A stretch of 64,000 nucleotides of DNA from Undibacterium hunanense (lineage in GTDB: Bacteria > Pseudomonadota > Gammaproteobacteria > Burkholderiales > Burkholderiaceae_D), in NCBI RefSeq assembly GCF_014284335.1, contig NZ_JACOGF010000001.1:124001-188000 (forward strand), read 5' to 3'. Numbering within the stretch: the first letter of the stretch is position 1; each line of letters begins with the position of its first letter. This document shows, piece by piece, positions 55,001-63,958 of the stretch. Made by a program: the position numbers and the translations under genes. The notes beneath the pieces are model-generated. The model was not told the origin of the DNA. It worked only from the letters and a program-made list of their open reading frames with translations, and searched no databases.

Positions 55001-56106
55001 CCAGCCTGAATGTCTTGCACGGTGTGTATGCCACAGTCTATGCGCCGTTCTGGTATCGCCTGCTGGGTGCCAAGGTGGGTCGTGGTGCCGAGATTTCAAC
55101 AGCACTGGGTGTGGTACCCGATATGCTGACGCTGGGGGATGACACCTTTATTGCCGATGCGGTATTGCTGGGGGATGAGCAAATCGACGGTGGCTGGATG
55201 AGCATGCACCCTACCGTCATTTCACGTCGCAGCTTTGTCGGTAATGGTGCGTATATACCGGATGGCACCATACTGCCGGAAAATGTACTCATCGGTGTGC
55301 ATACCAGCGCACCATCGAATCAGCAAATGCGTGAAGGCGACACCTGGCTGGGTTCGCCGGCAATCCATTTACCGGCACGTGAGGAAACCAGGGGCTTTCC
55401 CGAAAACCTGACCTTCCGCCCATCCATTATCCGTCGCCTGGGCCGTGGCCTGATTGAGGCGTTCCGTATCATTGCGCCACATGCCATGGTGATTGCCGTC
55501 GGCTATACCATCGTTCTGGATTTGATGCCTTTGGCTGGCGATGACCGCTGGAGTGAAGTCTTGTATTACCTGGTGGTTGCCGGTCTGCTGTATGGTGTCG
55601 GCAGTTTTGCCTTTGTACTGGCGCTGAAATGGTTGCTTATTTTCCGCTACAAGAAGAGCAGCGTACCCATGTGGACACCGTTTGTCTGGATATCGGAAGG
55701 CATTACCAATCTGTATGAAGGGATAGCGGTACCAAATTTCATGCGTTATCTGCGTGGCACCCCCTGGCTGCCGCTGGTATTCAATTTGCTGGGCTGTAAA
55801 ATCGGGCGTGGTGTGTATATGGATACCACCGACATTACCGAATTTGATTGTGTCAGCATTGGTGCTTATAGCGAAATCAATGCTCTCGCCTGTCCGCAAA
55901 CCCATTTGTTTGAAGACCGCGTCATGAAAATTGATCATGTCAGCATTGGTGAACGTGTGTATATGGGGCCACGCAGTGCCGTTCTGTACAGCGCGGTGGT
56001 GGCAGACAATGCCAGCCTGGGTGCACTGACACTGGTGATGAAAGGTGAGTTCATACCGGCAGGTTCCAGCTGGCATGGCTGTCCTGCGGCGATGACGGGG
56101 GCATGA
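52048..56106 (+). CDS. Pls/PosA-type single-module NRPS (A-T followed by three membrane-linked left-handed-helix domains)
   Basis: 1352 residues. Adenylation domain (about 20-540): YVIYTSGSTGKPKGI, FDMSFEEIW, NTYGPTEASVSAS, YRTGDLA, GRADDQVKIRGFRVELGEIE, LTSGKIDR. Carrier domain: FFTDLGGHSLMAAKLV with Ser573. Then three repeats of membrane helices plus a hexapeptide-rich soluble domain (about 640-860, 880-1115, 1135-1350; e.g. GAKIGKDVVIGSITLRAPDLLQIGDHCNIG and GCKIGRGVYMDTTDITEFDCVSIGAYSEI). This is the layout of poly-epsilon-L-lysine synthetase, where the C-terminal domains link monomers iteratively. No condensation or thioesterase domain is present. My hand-read selectivity positions are D-M-E-H-I-L-T-V-S-K; the acidic third position suits a basic amino acid. 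No ribosome site is visible. Confidence 0.9.
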   Translation: MHSFSSTIANPEILYGEQRPDFLRDEVLADLLEASAAAFPDKTALIAGEQSLSYRQLNEHADRVASVLIAAGVRPGHIVGLWLTRGINLLVMQAAIAKSGAAWLPFDADTPIDRITVCLQDANAFGIVSCQAFADALNTLSLTTWLAEDLLTSTDASLLKRGPVKGTDPAYVIYTSGSTGKPKGILVNQGSICHFLRSENHVLGIRNDDRVYQGFSLAFDMSFEEIWISYLVGATLWLAPKEITADPDALPLALNTNHITVLHAVPTLLALFTHEVDSLRLINLGGEMCPEVLVKRWSRPGRQMFNTYGPTEASVSASLARLQADQVVNIGKPLPNYSLLVIATDVENGLRLLPAGETGELCISGPGVAIGYLGRPDLTAEKFLPNPWASHPHEERLYRTGDLACFNADGTVQCLGRADDQVKIRGFRVELGEIESVLARQAGVGAVAVVLRKEDEIDQIVAFIVNDQLAADAGAEALARHAAELRATLAKALPVYMVPARFEYLPEMPRLTSGKIDRNTLKKLELVKLAANHDSDIAETAAEEVLFPALASLFPGQAIRRASDFFTDLGGHSLMAAKLVSMLRKHPQFAYFRISDVYQHRTISNLLAALESSSQAQTMAATAAATSGTSQVWTHAPDWKRWLCGLGQAFAIPWLVAMRMVQWLAPFFAYHYFTGDPEDSIARAVALSVGAFLLLTLAEFAVAIAGKWLIAGRLKAGRYPLWGLTYYRWWLADRLMEAAPAYMLSGSSLYAWWLRALGAKIGKDVVIGSITLRAPDLLQIGDHCNIGNASNFENARVQHGELLLGRIAMADEAYVGSYAVLEGDVKIEAGGHLEAQSALSSGQIIPALRIWKGSPARDVGAFDPQIYPPRPQVSALRLMGETIFFVFGSLLISALFFMPVFPSFVTIDWFDNSELFPGLQSNSVIFQLVKYFLLAFPATAVLIVCTALLSAGIRWSILPTLKEGKYPVHGNTYCGKWLVNQIQESSLNVLHGVYATVYAPFWYRLLGAKVGRGAEISTALGVVPDMLTLGDDTFIADAVLLGDEQIDGGWMSMHPTVISRRSFVGNGAYIPDGTILPENVLIGVHTSAPSNQQMREGDTWLGSPAIHLPAREETRGFPENLTFRPSIIRRLGRGLIEAFRIIAPHAMVIAVGYTIVLDLMPLAGDDRWSEVLYYLVVAGLLYGVGSFAFVLALKWLLIFRYKKSSVPMWTPFVWISEGITNLYEGIAVPNFMRYLRGTPWLPLVFNLLGCKIGRGVYMDTTDITEFDCVSIGAYSEINALACPQTHLFEDRVMKIDHVSIGERVYMGPRSAVLYSAVVADNASLGALTLVMKGEFIPAGSSWHGCPAAMTGA

Positions 56107-56178
56107 GCACGCCTGGATGACAGGCAGGCAGATACAGTTGAGGTAAAGTTGGGGTAAAGCTTTTTTGGGACAAAATTA

Positions 56179-56243
56179 CAAAGCCCGGCTTATCACTTAT
56201 TCATCACTTATCTTGTGATAAATAAGTGATAAGCCGGGCTTTG
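56179..56243. terminator. Perfect 23-bp stem hairpin downstream of the NRPS gene
   Basis: CAAAGCCCGGCTTATCACTTATT and its exact reverse complement flank a 19-base loop that itself repeats TCACTTATC. It starts about 70 bases after the NRPS stop. It probably acts as a bidirectional terminator or RNA-end stabiliser; it lacks a long T tract. Confidence 0.75.
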
Positions 56244-56255
56244 CAGCATCAGTTG

Positions 56256-56285
56256 CAATCAGTCACAATCAGTCGCAATCAGTCG
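56256..56285. repeat. Three tandem copies of the 10-base unit CAATCAGTCR
   Basis: CAATCAGTCA, CAATCAGTCG, CAATCAGTCG follow the hairpin directly, with degenerate half-units on both sides. The remaining sequence to 56571 shows no gene. Confidence 0.8.
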
Positions 56286-56571
56286 CAGTTGGCATATACC
56301 TGCACATGCAGGCGTCTTGCGCAGATTTGTCTGAAAATGCGATTATTCAATTCCGTCAGGATTGATATCGGGTATGTTGAGTTGATGGCATCTTGATTGA
56401 CCGGCCCATGCTTGCAGCAAGCAGGCTGCAAAGCACTGCTTCAGGTATCAGCCGCGTCCTATGCAGGTCTTGGCAATTGATGCAAACAGTCTGATCACAA
56501 CTGACATCACATTGACATCCATTTTAAGTAGAATAGTACTGAACAGGCTGGATGCATCTCAAAAAATACGA

Positions 56572-56799
56572 TTACCAGTTTGCTTTTGACAGTATCACCA
56601 GCCATTTGCGGAGCAACAGAATTTCCAGATGGCCTGCCTGCACACCCGTACTGCAATCCATTACGGGGTTAACATAGTAAGAACGCTGGCGGAAATCCCG
56701 GCAGACGAATATTTCGCGACGACCCAGACGCATCAGAAAAGAAGTCGGGGCGAATTGCAGGCTGAAACGTGTGTCAAAAGACTGTTCAAGGTTTGCCAT
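56572..56799 (-). CDS. Small protein of 75 residues, unknown
   Basis: MANLEQSFDTRFSLQFAPTSFLMRLGRREIFVCRDFRQRSYYVNPVMDCSTGVQAGHLEILLLRKWLVILSKANW. GGAGAT lies about 9 bases before the ATG. It is basic, without TM segment. No family recognised; it could be a real small gene with its promoter in the 170-base gap shared with the transporter. Confidence 0.5.
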   Translation of the reverse strand: MANLEQSFDTRFSLQFAPTSFLMRLGRREIFVCRDFRQRSYYVNPVMDCSTGVQAGHLEILLLRKWLVILSKANW

Positions 56800-56968
56800 A
56801 ATAGTTAATCTCCATGTCGGTTACGAATGATAGAAGAACAGTAATCAGGTCATTACGCAGCATTGTTCGTCCATGAACGTACTTTAACACAAAGTACTGT
56901 ATATGCAATCAGTATTTATTCTGATGTCGTTTTCTGAGCTCATCTGCAGGCAGGCAAAAACATGAAAA

Positions 56969-58342
56969 ATGACGCTACCCACTATGACGCAATCTGACCC
57001 AGCTACTCTCAAACAGGCTACGCCACCGACTGCAGTCAGCTTTGGACAGGCACTGCTTTTCTGGCTGAAGCTGGGCTTCATCAGCTTTGGTGGCCCTGCT
57101 GGGCAAATTGCCATCATGCATCAGGAACTGGTGGAAAACCGCCGCTGGATTTCAGAACGGCGCTTTCTGCATGCCCTTAATTACTGTATGGTCCTGCCTG
57201 GACCAGAAGCACAGCAGCTTGCTACCTATATAGGCTGGCTGATGCATAAAACCCGTGGCGGCATTGCTGCCGGTGCGCTGTTTGTATTACCTTCCCTGCT
57301 GATACTGATTGCTCTGTCATGGATCTATATCGCCTATGGCGACCTGAGCCTGGTGGCCGGTTTGTTCTATGGCATCAAACCGGCTGTCACGGCAATTGTG
57401 GTACAGGCGGCACACCGCATCGGTTCACGCGCACTTAAAAACAGTTATTTATGGGGCATTGCAGCCGCTGCTTTCATGGCAATTTTTGCTCTGGATATTC
57501 CTTTCCCTGTCATTGTCGTACTTGCGGCAATCACTGGCTATGCAGGTGGCAGACTGGTACCGGAAAAATTCAAGACCGGCGGAGGCCATGGCAATGCCAA
57601 CACTTCCTATGGCCCGGCGCTGATTGACGACGACACACCGACACCGGCTCATGCCCGGTTTGCCTGGGGCCGTTTGTTATGGGTGCTGATCACGGGCCTG
57701 GTATTGTGGGCCATCCCCATGGGCTTACTGACGACATACTATGGATGGAGCCATACACTGACGCAAATGGGCTGGTTTTTTACCAAGGCAGCTCTGATGA
57801 CGTTTGGCGGTGCCTATGCGGTATTGCCTTATGTCTACCAGGGGGCCGTCAGCGGCTATGGCTGGCTGACACCAACGCAGATGATAGATGGCCTGGCACT
57901 GGGTGAAACCACACCCGGGCCATTGATCATGGTGGTGGCCTTTGTGGGATTTGTTGGTGGTTATGTGAAGGCTGTGTTCGGACCAGACTCGCTCTTTCTG
58001 GCAGGCGCAGTCGCTGCCGCGCTGGTGACCTGGTTCACCTTCCTGCCTTCGTTTCTGTTTATCCTGGCTGGCGGGCCGCTGGTGGAGTCCACCCATGGCG
58101 ATATCAATTTCACCGCCCCGTTGACGGCAATTACGGCAGCCGTAGTGGGCGTAATTTTGAATCTGGCCTTGTTTTTTGCTTATCACGTCATCTGGCCACA
58201 GGGATTTGCTGGCCAGATGGACTGGATGTCTGCCCTGATCGCTATCACTGCCGCCATTGCCCTGTTACGTTTCAAACGCAATGTGATCCATGTCATCGCT
58301 GCATGTGCTGTCCTGGGCCTGGTCATCAAGACATTGGTTTGA
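56969..58342 (+). CDS. chrA: Chromate transporter, CHR family (ChrA)
   Basis: 457 residues (ATG 56984 is an alternative start). Two homologous CHR halves: FWLKLGFISFGGPAGQIAIMHQELVENRRWISERRFLHALNYCMVLPGPEAQQLATYIGW, and FFTKAALMTFGGAYAVLPYVYQGAVSGYGWLTPTQMIDGLALGETTPGPLIMVVAFVGF. About ten TM helices. FGG and PGP signatures are present in both halves, so it is a full-length bidomain ChrA that exports chromate. No chrB regulator is adjacent. Confidence 0.95.
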   Translation: MTLPTMTQSDPATLKQATPPTAVSFGQALLFWLKLGFISFGGPAGQIAIMHQELVENRRWISERRFLHALNYCMVLPGPEAQQLATYIGWLMHKTRGGIAAGALFVLPSLLILIALSWIYIAYGDLSLVAGLFYGIKPAVTAIVVQAAHRIGSRALKNSYLWGIAAAAFMAIFALDIPFPVIVVLAAITGYAGGRLVPEKFKTGGGHGNANTSYGPALIDDDTPTPAHARFAWGRLLWVLITGLVLWAIPMGLLTTYYGWSHTLTQMGWFFTKAALMTFGGAYAVLPYVYQGAVSGYGWLTPTQMIDGLALGETTPGPLIMVVAFVGFVGGYVKAVFGPDSLFLAGAVAAALVTWFTFLPSFLFILAGGPLVESTHGDINFTAPLTAITAAVVGVILNLALFFAYHVIWPQGFAGQMDWMSALIAITAAIALLRFKRNVIHVIAACAVLGLVIKTLV

Positions 58343-58451
58343 TGATATGCCTCAGAAAGTTGTAATAACAAAACTGCAGCATGGGCAATGCGGGTAATAA
58401 GGAATTAATAAGCAGCGAGTTTGTGTTTGAAGTTTTGGGTAGAATTACATA

Positions 58452-58471
58452 TACTGTATATTTATACAGTA
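58452..58471. promoter_or_regulatory. LexA (SOS) box upstream of imuA
   Basis: TACTGTATATTTATACAGTA matches the CTGT-N8-ACAG LexA consensus and is a perfect palindrome apart from its centre. It ends 9 bases before the imuA start, so LexA would block transcription start or early elongation. Confidence 0.93.
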
Positions 58472-58480
58472 TAATCTATC

Positions 58481-59215
58481 ATGCCCAGTATTTCCCCACT
58501 TGTTGCCGAAGGTATACATCCCGCATTGTGGCGTGCCTCACAATTGGCGCGTGGTCATGGTGCTTATCTGGATACCGGTTTTCCTGAATTGCGTCTTGAA
58601 TTGCCCGGTGGCGGCTGGCCTTTGGGGCAATTGACAGAAATTCTATTACCCACCGCCGGCATTGCTGAACTGAGCTTATTAAAACCAGCCCTGAATCAAT
58701 TGCAGGGCCGCCCCATCGTCTTGCTGACACCGCCCTATACACCGCAGGCACTGGCATTATCCTGTGCCCATTTAGAAACCTCGCAGTTGATCTGGATCAC
58801 GCGCAGCAAACAGTCAAATGCACTCTGGGCAGCTGAACAGGTGTTACGCAATGGCAGTTGCGGTGCCCTGCTGTTCTGGCAATCACAGATACGCAGTGAA
58901 GCACTGCGTCGCCTGCATCTGGCAGCCCAAAGTTCGGATACCTTCTTTTGCCTGATGCGCAGCCTGCAGATGGCACCACTGCCATCACCGGCTCCGTTGC
59001 GGCTGAGCCTGCGGCCTGTCGCCGGCGGACTGGAACTGGCAATGATCAAACGTCGTGGCGGCCTGCGTGATCGTCCGCTGACACTGCGTATAGCAGCCCA
59101 TCATTATTTGTATTCACATGCCCATACCAACAAAGAAAACAGTACGGCAGACAGGCATGCTGGTGCAACGTCCGCCACTCTGGCTCGCCGTACACCTGCC
59201 CATGCTCCAGCTTGA
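58481..59215 (+). CDS. imuA: ImuA, SOS mutasome accessory protein
   Basis: 244 residues: HPALWRASQLARGHGAYLDTGFPELRLELPGGGWPLGQLTEILLPTAGIAELSLLKPAL is typical of the RecA/SulA-like ImuA. The usual P-loop is degenerate. C-terminal RDRPLTLRIA and a basic, poorly conserved tail follow. It directly follows the LexA box and overlaps imuB, which is the classic SOS cassette. Confidence 0.93.
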   Translation: MPSISPLVAEGIHPALWRASQLARGHGAYLDTGFPELRLELPGGGWPLGQLTEILLPTAGIAELSLLKPALNQLQGRPIVLLTPPYTPQALALSCAHLETSQLIWITRSKQSNALWAAEQVLRNGSCGALLFWQSQIRSEALRRLHLAAQSSDTFFCLMRSLQMAPLPSPAPLRLSLRPVAGGLELAMIKRRGGLRDRPLTLRIAAHHYLYSHAHTNKENSTADRHAGATSATLARRTPAHAPA

Positions 59216-60740
59216 AGTGTTTGTGAAACACTGGCCTGGCGTCGAAGAAAGCATACCCAGTGCCGTGCTTCAGCAGGGCCGGGTTAGTGCAGTCTCGCAG
59301 TCAGCGCGCCAGGCTGGCGTGTATACGGGCATGCGCACGGGTGGTGCGCAGATGCTGCTGCCTGATATTCGCTGCTTTCAACGCGACACCCAGCAAGAGC
59401 AACTGGATTTGCTGGCCAGTGCCACCGCTTTGCTACAGTATTCGCCCCAGGTGGCGCTGGCAGAAGACGACACCATTCTCATTGATATCAGTGCCAGCCT
59501 GAGCTTGTTTGGCGGCATCCGTGCCTTGCGCAAGCGTATTCAGGCCACCATGCAGGCCCTGGGACTGACGGCAAACACGGGTATTGCCCCCGTAGCCAGG
59601 GCGGCATGGCTTTTTGCCAGGCTGGCAGCACAGAAAAAACGTGTGGGCAAGCATGTGCTGGGCAGTAAAAAACTTGACCGTCATCTGGACCGCCTGCCCG
59701 TTGGCCTGCTGGCAGCAGCACAAGATTCGCTGGAGTTATTACAGGGCATTGCCTGCCACAGCCTGCAAGATTTGCGACAACTGCCACGACCTGGCCTGCA
59801 AAGACGCTGTGGCAAAGCCATCCTGCATGAACTGGATGCGGCCTATGGCGAACAAACCGAACTGCATCAATGGCATGTCGCCCCACCCGAATTCAAGGCC
59901 AGGGTGGAATTGCCTGACCGTATCGAGCAGGCCGATGCCCTGCTGATGTATGCCCGCAGCCTGCTGACCCAGTTGCTGGGCTGGCTGACCGTGCAGCACC
60001 TTGCGGTCAGTCATATCCATCTGGAGTTATTGCATGAACGGGGACGCCAGGCCATTCCCCCTACCCTGTTTGATCTGAAGCTGGGGCAAGCCTGCTGGCA
60101 GGAAGCGCATTTGCTCAGCTTGTTCAAAGAGAGGCTGACGCAGTTGAAACTGCACAGCGCTGTCATCGCCATCGTACTGGAGGTCAAACAGACTAGCCCA
60201 CGCGAATTGCAGAGTGAAGCTTTGTTTCCCGAGCCAGGCGGCAAGGCGGAAGACCATCAGCGATTGCTGGAATTGCTGGTTGCACGCCTGGGTGAAAACG
60301 CCGTATTAAAAGCCCAGCCACAAGCCGACCACAGGCCGGATGTGGCCAATGCCTGGGTGTCAGTCACAAAATCAGTCATAAAATCAGTCACAAAATCGGT
60401 CACGAAACCAGTCATGAAAGCGGCCATAAAAAAAACCACTGCATCCAATGCGGGCCCGGTTGCCGGTATGCATGCAGCAGTCAATTTACGACCAGACTGG
60501 TTGCTGCCCAAAGCATTGCCCCTGGAAATCCGCAATCACCGCCCTTATTACGAATCAGAACTGTCACTGATTTCACCAGCCGAGCGCATAGAAGCGGGCT
60601 GGTGGCATGAACAGATACAGGCACGTGATTATTTTGTCGCCATAGATGCCAAAGCCGTGCGTTACTGGATTTATCGTGAACGCGCGATGGACCCGGACAG
60701 TGACCATGCCGTCTGGTTTTTGCATGGTGTATTTGGGTAA
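59157..60740 (+). CDS. imuB: ImuB, Y-family DNA polymerase-like protein
   Basis: 527 residues from the ATG at 59157 (MLVQRPPLWLAVHLPMLQLEVF); an ATG at 59118 would lengthen the overlap with imuA. The palm/finger region (TGMRTGGAQMLLPD; ALAEDDTILIDISASLSLFGGIRAL; GLTANTGIAPVARAAWLFARLA) is Y-family-like but known ImuB proteins are catalytically inactive and act as beta-clamp adaptor for DnaE2. A tandem KSVI/KSVT repeat is inserted near residue 400. The C-terminus VWFLHGVFG is the family's usual end. Confidence 0.93.
   Translation: MLVQRPPLWLAVHLPMLQLEVFVKHWPGVEESIPSAVLQQGRVSAVSQSARQAGVYTGMRTGGAQMLLPDIRCFQRDTQQEQLDLLASATALLQYSPQVALAEDDTILIDISASLSLFGGIRALRKRIQATMQALGLTANTGIAPVARAAWLFARLAAQKKRVGKHVLGSKKLDRHLDRLPVGLLAAAQDSLELLQGIACHSLQDLRQLPRPGLQRRCGKAILHELDAAYGEQTELHQWHVAPPEFKARVELPDRIEQADALLMYARSLLTQLLGWLTVQHLAVSHIHLELLHERGRQAIPPTLFDLKLGQACWQEAHLLSLFKERLTQLKLHSAVIAIVLEVKQTSPRELQSEALFPEPGGKAEDHQRLLELLVARLGENAVLKAQPQADHRPDVANAWVSVTKSVIKSVTKSVTKPVMKAAIKKTTASNAGPVAGMHAAVNLRPDWLLPKALPLEIRNHRPYYESELSLISPAERIEAGWWHEQIQARDYFVAIDAKAVRYWIYRERAMDPDSDHAVWFLHGVFG
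60358..60430 (+). repeat. 12-base tandem repeat inside imuB (KSVI/KSVT units)
   Basis: About five units of the type AAATCAGTCACA encode KSVIKSVTKSVTKPVMK. The repeat is in frame, 12 bases per unit, and lies in a variable linker, so unit loss or gain would not break the protein. Confidence 0.8.
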
Positions 60741-60745
60741 AGATC

Positions 60746-63700
60746 ATGATAGCCAGCAGCCTGCTCCCTGCCTATGCCGAATTATTCTGCATGACCAATT
60801 TCAGCTTTTTGCGAGGTGCATCGCATGGTGAAGAACTGGTAGCCCGTGCCATCAGCCTGGATTATCAGGCCCTGGCCATTACCGATGAATGCTCACTGGC
60901 TGGCGTGGCCCGTGCACATACTGAAGCAAAGAAAAGTGGCTTCCCACTGCTTATAGGCAGCCATTTCAATCTCAGCGATGAAGCAAACGAAAATCTCGCA
61001 GATGAAACACCGGCAACAGAAACCGGGCTGCATTTGATCGCCCTGGCACAAAACCGTGAAGGTTATGGCAATTTATGCGAATTGATCACGCTGGCACGTG
61101 GCCGCAGCAGCAAAGGCAATTACCTGCTGACCAGGAAGGATTTCTCCACCCCACCCGCAGCATTGCGCCATCTGGCATCGCTGCCGGATTGTCTGCTGAT
61201 ACTGGTACCGGCCTATCCGGCTAAACCTGCCAGCCTGGCCGGCCAGGCCAACTGGCTGGCACACACCTTTCCCGGGCGCGCCTGGATAGGCTTGAATCTG
61301 CTGACGCAAATGGCCGATTCTTATCAGCAGGAACAGGTGTACCTGGCCGCCGATCAATGCAATCTGCCCGTGGTGGCGATTGGCCAGGTCTGCATGCATG
61401 TACGTTCACGCAAGCCCTTGCAAGACACCATGACGGCCATACGCACAGGCAAGCCAGTAGCCGAATGTGGTTACGCCCTGGCGCTGAATGCAGAGCAGCA
61501 TTTGCGGTCACGTTTGCGGCTGGCAAATATCTACCCGCGACAGGCACTGGCAGAAACCATCCACATCGCCAATGCCTGTAATTTCTCGCTGAGTGAATTA
61601 CGCTATGAATACCCGGATGAGCTGATTCCCAAAGGGCATACACCCGCCACCTATCTGCGTGTGGCAGTGTACAAGGGGGCGCAACTGCGTTACCCGCAAG
61701 GCTTGCCATCAGGGCTGGCAGACCAGATAGAAACCGAATTACACCTTATCAATGACCTGGCGTATGAGGCTTACTTCCTGACCGTGTATGACATCGTCAA
61801 TTTCGCCAGGGACAAAGAAATTCTGTGTCAGGGGCGCGGTTCTGCCGCCAATTCCGTGGTCTGCTACTGCCTGCATATCACCGAAGTCAATCCGGAAACA
61901 CATACCCTGCTGTTTGGCCGCTTCCTGTCCCGGGAAAGAAATGAACCACCCGATATCGATGTCGATTTCGAACATCAGCGCCGCGAAGAAGTCATGCAAT
62001 ACGTGTACAACAAGTATGGCAAAAACCGCGCCGCGCTAGCCGCTGCGGTGCATACTTACCGCCCCCGTGGCGCTCTGCGTGAAGTAGGTAAAGCGCTGGG
62101 GGTTGATCTGGATATTGTCGATGCAGTGGCCAAATCGCATCGCTGGTTTGACAGCAAGCAGGAATTATTGAATCGCTTTGCCGAATGCGGTCTGGATGTC
62201 CAGTCTGTACTCGCACAGCAATGGGCAACACTGGCAACGCAGTTATTGGGCTTTCCGCGCCACCTGTCACAGCACAGCGGCGGTTTTGTGATTACCCGTG
62301 GCAAGCTGTCACGCCTGGTCCCGATAGAAAATGCAGCCATGGAAAACCGCAGTGTCATTCAGTGGGACAAGGATGACCTGGAATCGCTGGGCCTGCTGAA
62401 AGTGGATATTCTGGCGCTGGGTATGCTGTCAGCCCTGAAACGGGCACTGGATATGATGAGCAATTTCCCAGGCAAACCGGCCAGCATGCAGGACATCCCC
62501 CGGGAAGATTCCGTCACTTATGACATGATCTGCAAGGCCGATACCATCGGGGTATTCCAGATTGAATCGCGGGCACAGATGAGCATGCTGCCACGCTTGC
62601 GTCCACGTCAGTTTTATGACCTGGTGGTGCAGGTGGCAATAGTACGGCCCGGGCCAATACAGGGCGGCATGGTCCATCCTTACCTGCGTCGCCGCCAGGG
62701 CAAGGAAGCCATAGAAGAACACAAAGATCCGGCCATGCGCGCCGCCCTGAGCAGAACCCTGGGTGTACCGATTTTCCAGGAACAGGTCATGCAGATTGCC
62801 ATGCTGGCCGCCGACTTTACTGCTGGCGAAGCAGATGGCCTGCGACGCGCCATGGCAGCATGGAAACGCAAAGGCGGACTGGAAGGCTATCACGACAGAA
62901 TCGTCAACACCATGGTCAAAAACAAATACGACAAAGCCTTTGCCGAAGCCATTTTTGAACAGATGAAAGGTTTTGGCGAATATGGTTTTCCTGAAAGTCA
63001 TTCATCCAGCTTTGCCATACTGGCCTATATCAGCAGTTGGATCAAATGCCATGAGCCGGCCATCTTCCTGTGTTCATTATTGAACTCGCAACCCATGGGC
63101 TTTTATTCGCCATCACAACTGATACAGGATGCGCGCCGTCATGACGTCAAAGTCAGGGCGGCCGATGTGATACATAGCAACTGGGATTCTTCACTGGAAG
63201 AAATGGCACATAATCGCTACACCAGCACCCTGCAGCCTGCCGTTCGCCTGGGGTTTTCCCTATTGCAGGGCATGTCTGAAAGTACGGCCCTGCGCATACA
63301 GCAAGCGCGTAAGGAACAGGCTTTTACCGATGTACAGGATCTCGCCCGACGTGCCGGGCTGAACCGTCACGATCTGCATGTACTGGCGGCGGGCAATGCC
63401 CTGTTGGCCCTGAGTGGCCACCGGCGCCAGGCCTTGTGGGAAGCCATCGGTGCATTGCCGGACCGGGATTTGCTGCGCCCGACCAGCATACAGGAACAGA
63501 CACCTGTACTGAAAGCACCAAGCGAGGCGCAGGAAATCCGTAGTGACTACCATGCCATGGGCCTGAGCCTGCAACGTCATCCCGTTGCCCTGTTGCGTCC
63601 GCAATTACTGGAAAAGCGTTTCCTGCCGGCAGACATGCTTAATACCTTCCAGCAGGGGCAGTTTGCCCGTGGCTGCGGGCTGGTGACAGTCAGGCAGCGG

Positions 63701-63940
63701 CCCGGTACGGCCAAGGGTGTACTGTTCATCACGATAGAAGATGAAACTGGTCCGGTGAATGTGATTATCTGGCCTTCACTGGTGGAAAAACAAAGGCGTG
63801 AAGTCTTGAACGCCCAGTTGCTGGGCGTCTATGGTATCTGGCAATGTGAAGCTGAAGTCCGCCACCTGGTCGCCAAACGTCTGGTCGACATGTCACATCT
63901 GCTGGGGCAACTGACAGCAGGCAGCAGGGACTTCTGTTAA
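60746..63940 (+). CDS. dnaE2: Error-prone DNA polymerase DnaE2 (ImuC)
   Basis: 1064 residues, normal length. PHP domain at the N-terminus (YAELFCMTNFSFLRGASHGEELVARA; ALAITDECSLAGVARAH). Polymerase core has ILCQGRGSAANSVVCYCLHIT and NEPPDIDVDFEHQRREEVMQYVYNKYG, the catalytic Asp cluster. HLSQHSGGFVI and GFPESHSSSFAILAYISSWIKCHEPAIFL are DnaE signatures. The C-terminal OB fold reads LVTVRQRPGTAKGVLFITIEDETGPVNVIIW. It starts 5 bases after imuB and completes the SOS mutasome. Confidence 0.97.
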   Translation: MIASSLLPAYAELFCMTNFSFLRGASHGEELVARAISLDYQALAITDECSLAGVARAHTEAKKSGFPLLIGSHFNLSDEANENLADETPATETGLHLIALAQNREGYGNLCELITLARGRSSKGNYLLTRKDFSTPPAALRHLASLPDCLLILVPAYPAKPASLAGQANWLAHTFPGRAWIGLNLLTQMADSYQQEQVYLAADQCNLPVVAIGQVCMHVRSRKPLQDTMTAIRTGKPVAECGYALALNAEQHLRSRLRLANIYPRQALAETIHIANACNFSLSELRYEYPDELIPKGHTPATYLRVAVYKGAQLRYPQGLPSGLADQIETELHLINDLAYEAYFLTVYDIVNFARDKEILCQGRGSAANSVVCYCLHITEVNPETHTLLFGRFLSRERNEPPDIDVDFEHQRREEVMQYVYNKYGKNRAALAAAVHTYRPRGALREVGKALGVDLDIVDAVAKSHRWFDSKQELLNRFAECGLDVQSVLAQQWATLATQLLGFPRHLSQHSGGFVITRGKLSRLVPIENAAMENRSVIQWDKDDLESLGLLKVDILALGMLSALKRALDMMSNFPGKPASMQDIPREDSVTYDMICKADTIGVFQIESRAQMSMLPRLRPRQFYDLVVQVAIVRPGPIQGGMVHPYLRRRQGKEAIEEHKDPAMRAALSRTLGVPIFQEQVMQIAMLAADFTAGEADGLRRAMAAWKRKGGLEGYHDRIVNTMVKNKYDKAFAEAIFEQMKGFGEYGFPESHSSSFAILAYISSWIKCHEPAIFLCSLLNSQPMGFYSPSQLIQDARRHDVKVRAADVIHSNWDSSLEEMAHNRYTSTLQPAVRLGFSLLQGMSESTALRIQQARKEQAFTDVQDLARRAGLNRHDLHVLAAGNALLALSGHRRQALWEAIGALPDRDLLRPTSIQEQTPVLKAPSEAQEIRSDYHAMGLSLQRHPVALLRPQLLEKRFLPADMLNTFQQGQFARGCGLVTVRQRPGTAKGVLFITIEDETGPVNVIIWPSLVEKQRREVLNAQLLGVYGIWQCEAEVRHLVAKRLVDMSHLLGQLTAGSRDFC

Positions 63941-63958
63941 GCCAGGCAGAGGATGCGC

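Larger units (their letters stand above)
56107..56571. other. 465-base intergenic region
   Basis: Holds the hairpin and short tandem repeat listed separately. Nothing coding is supported in the rest. Confidence 0.6.

Noticed and set aside
56962..56997. 11-codon leader-like ORF overlapping the chrA start
   Set aside because: No ribosome site or attenuator structure; likely chance.
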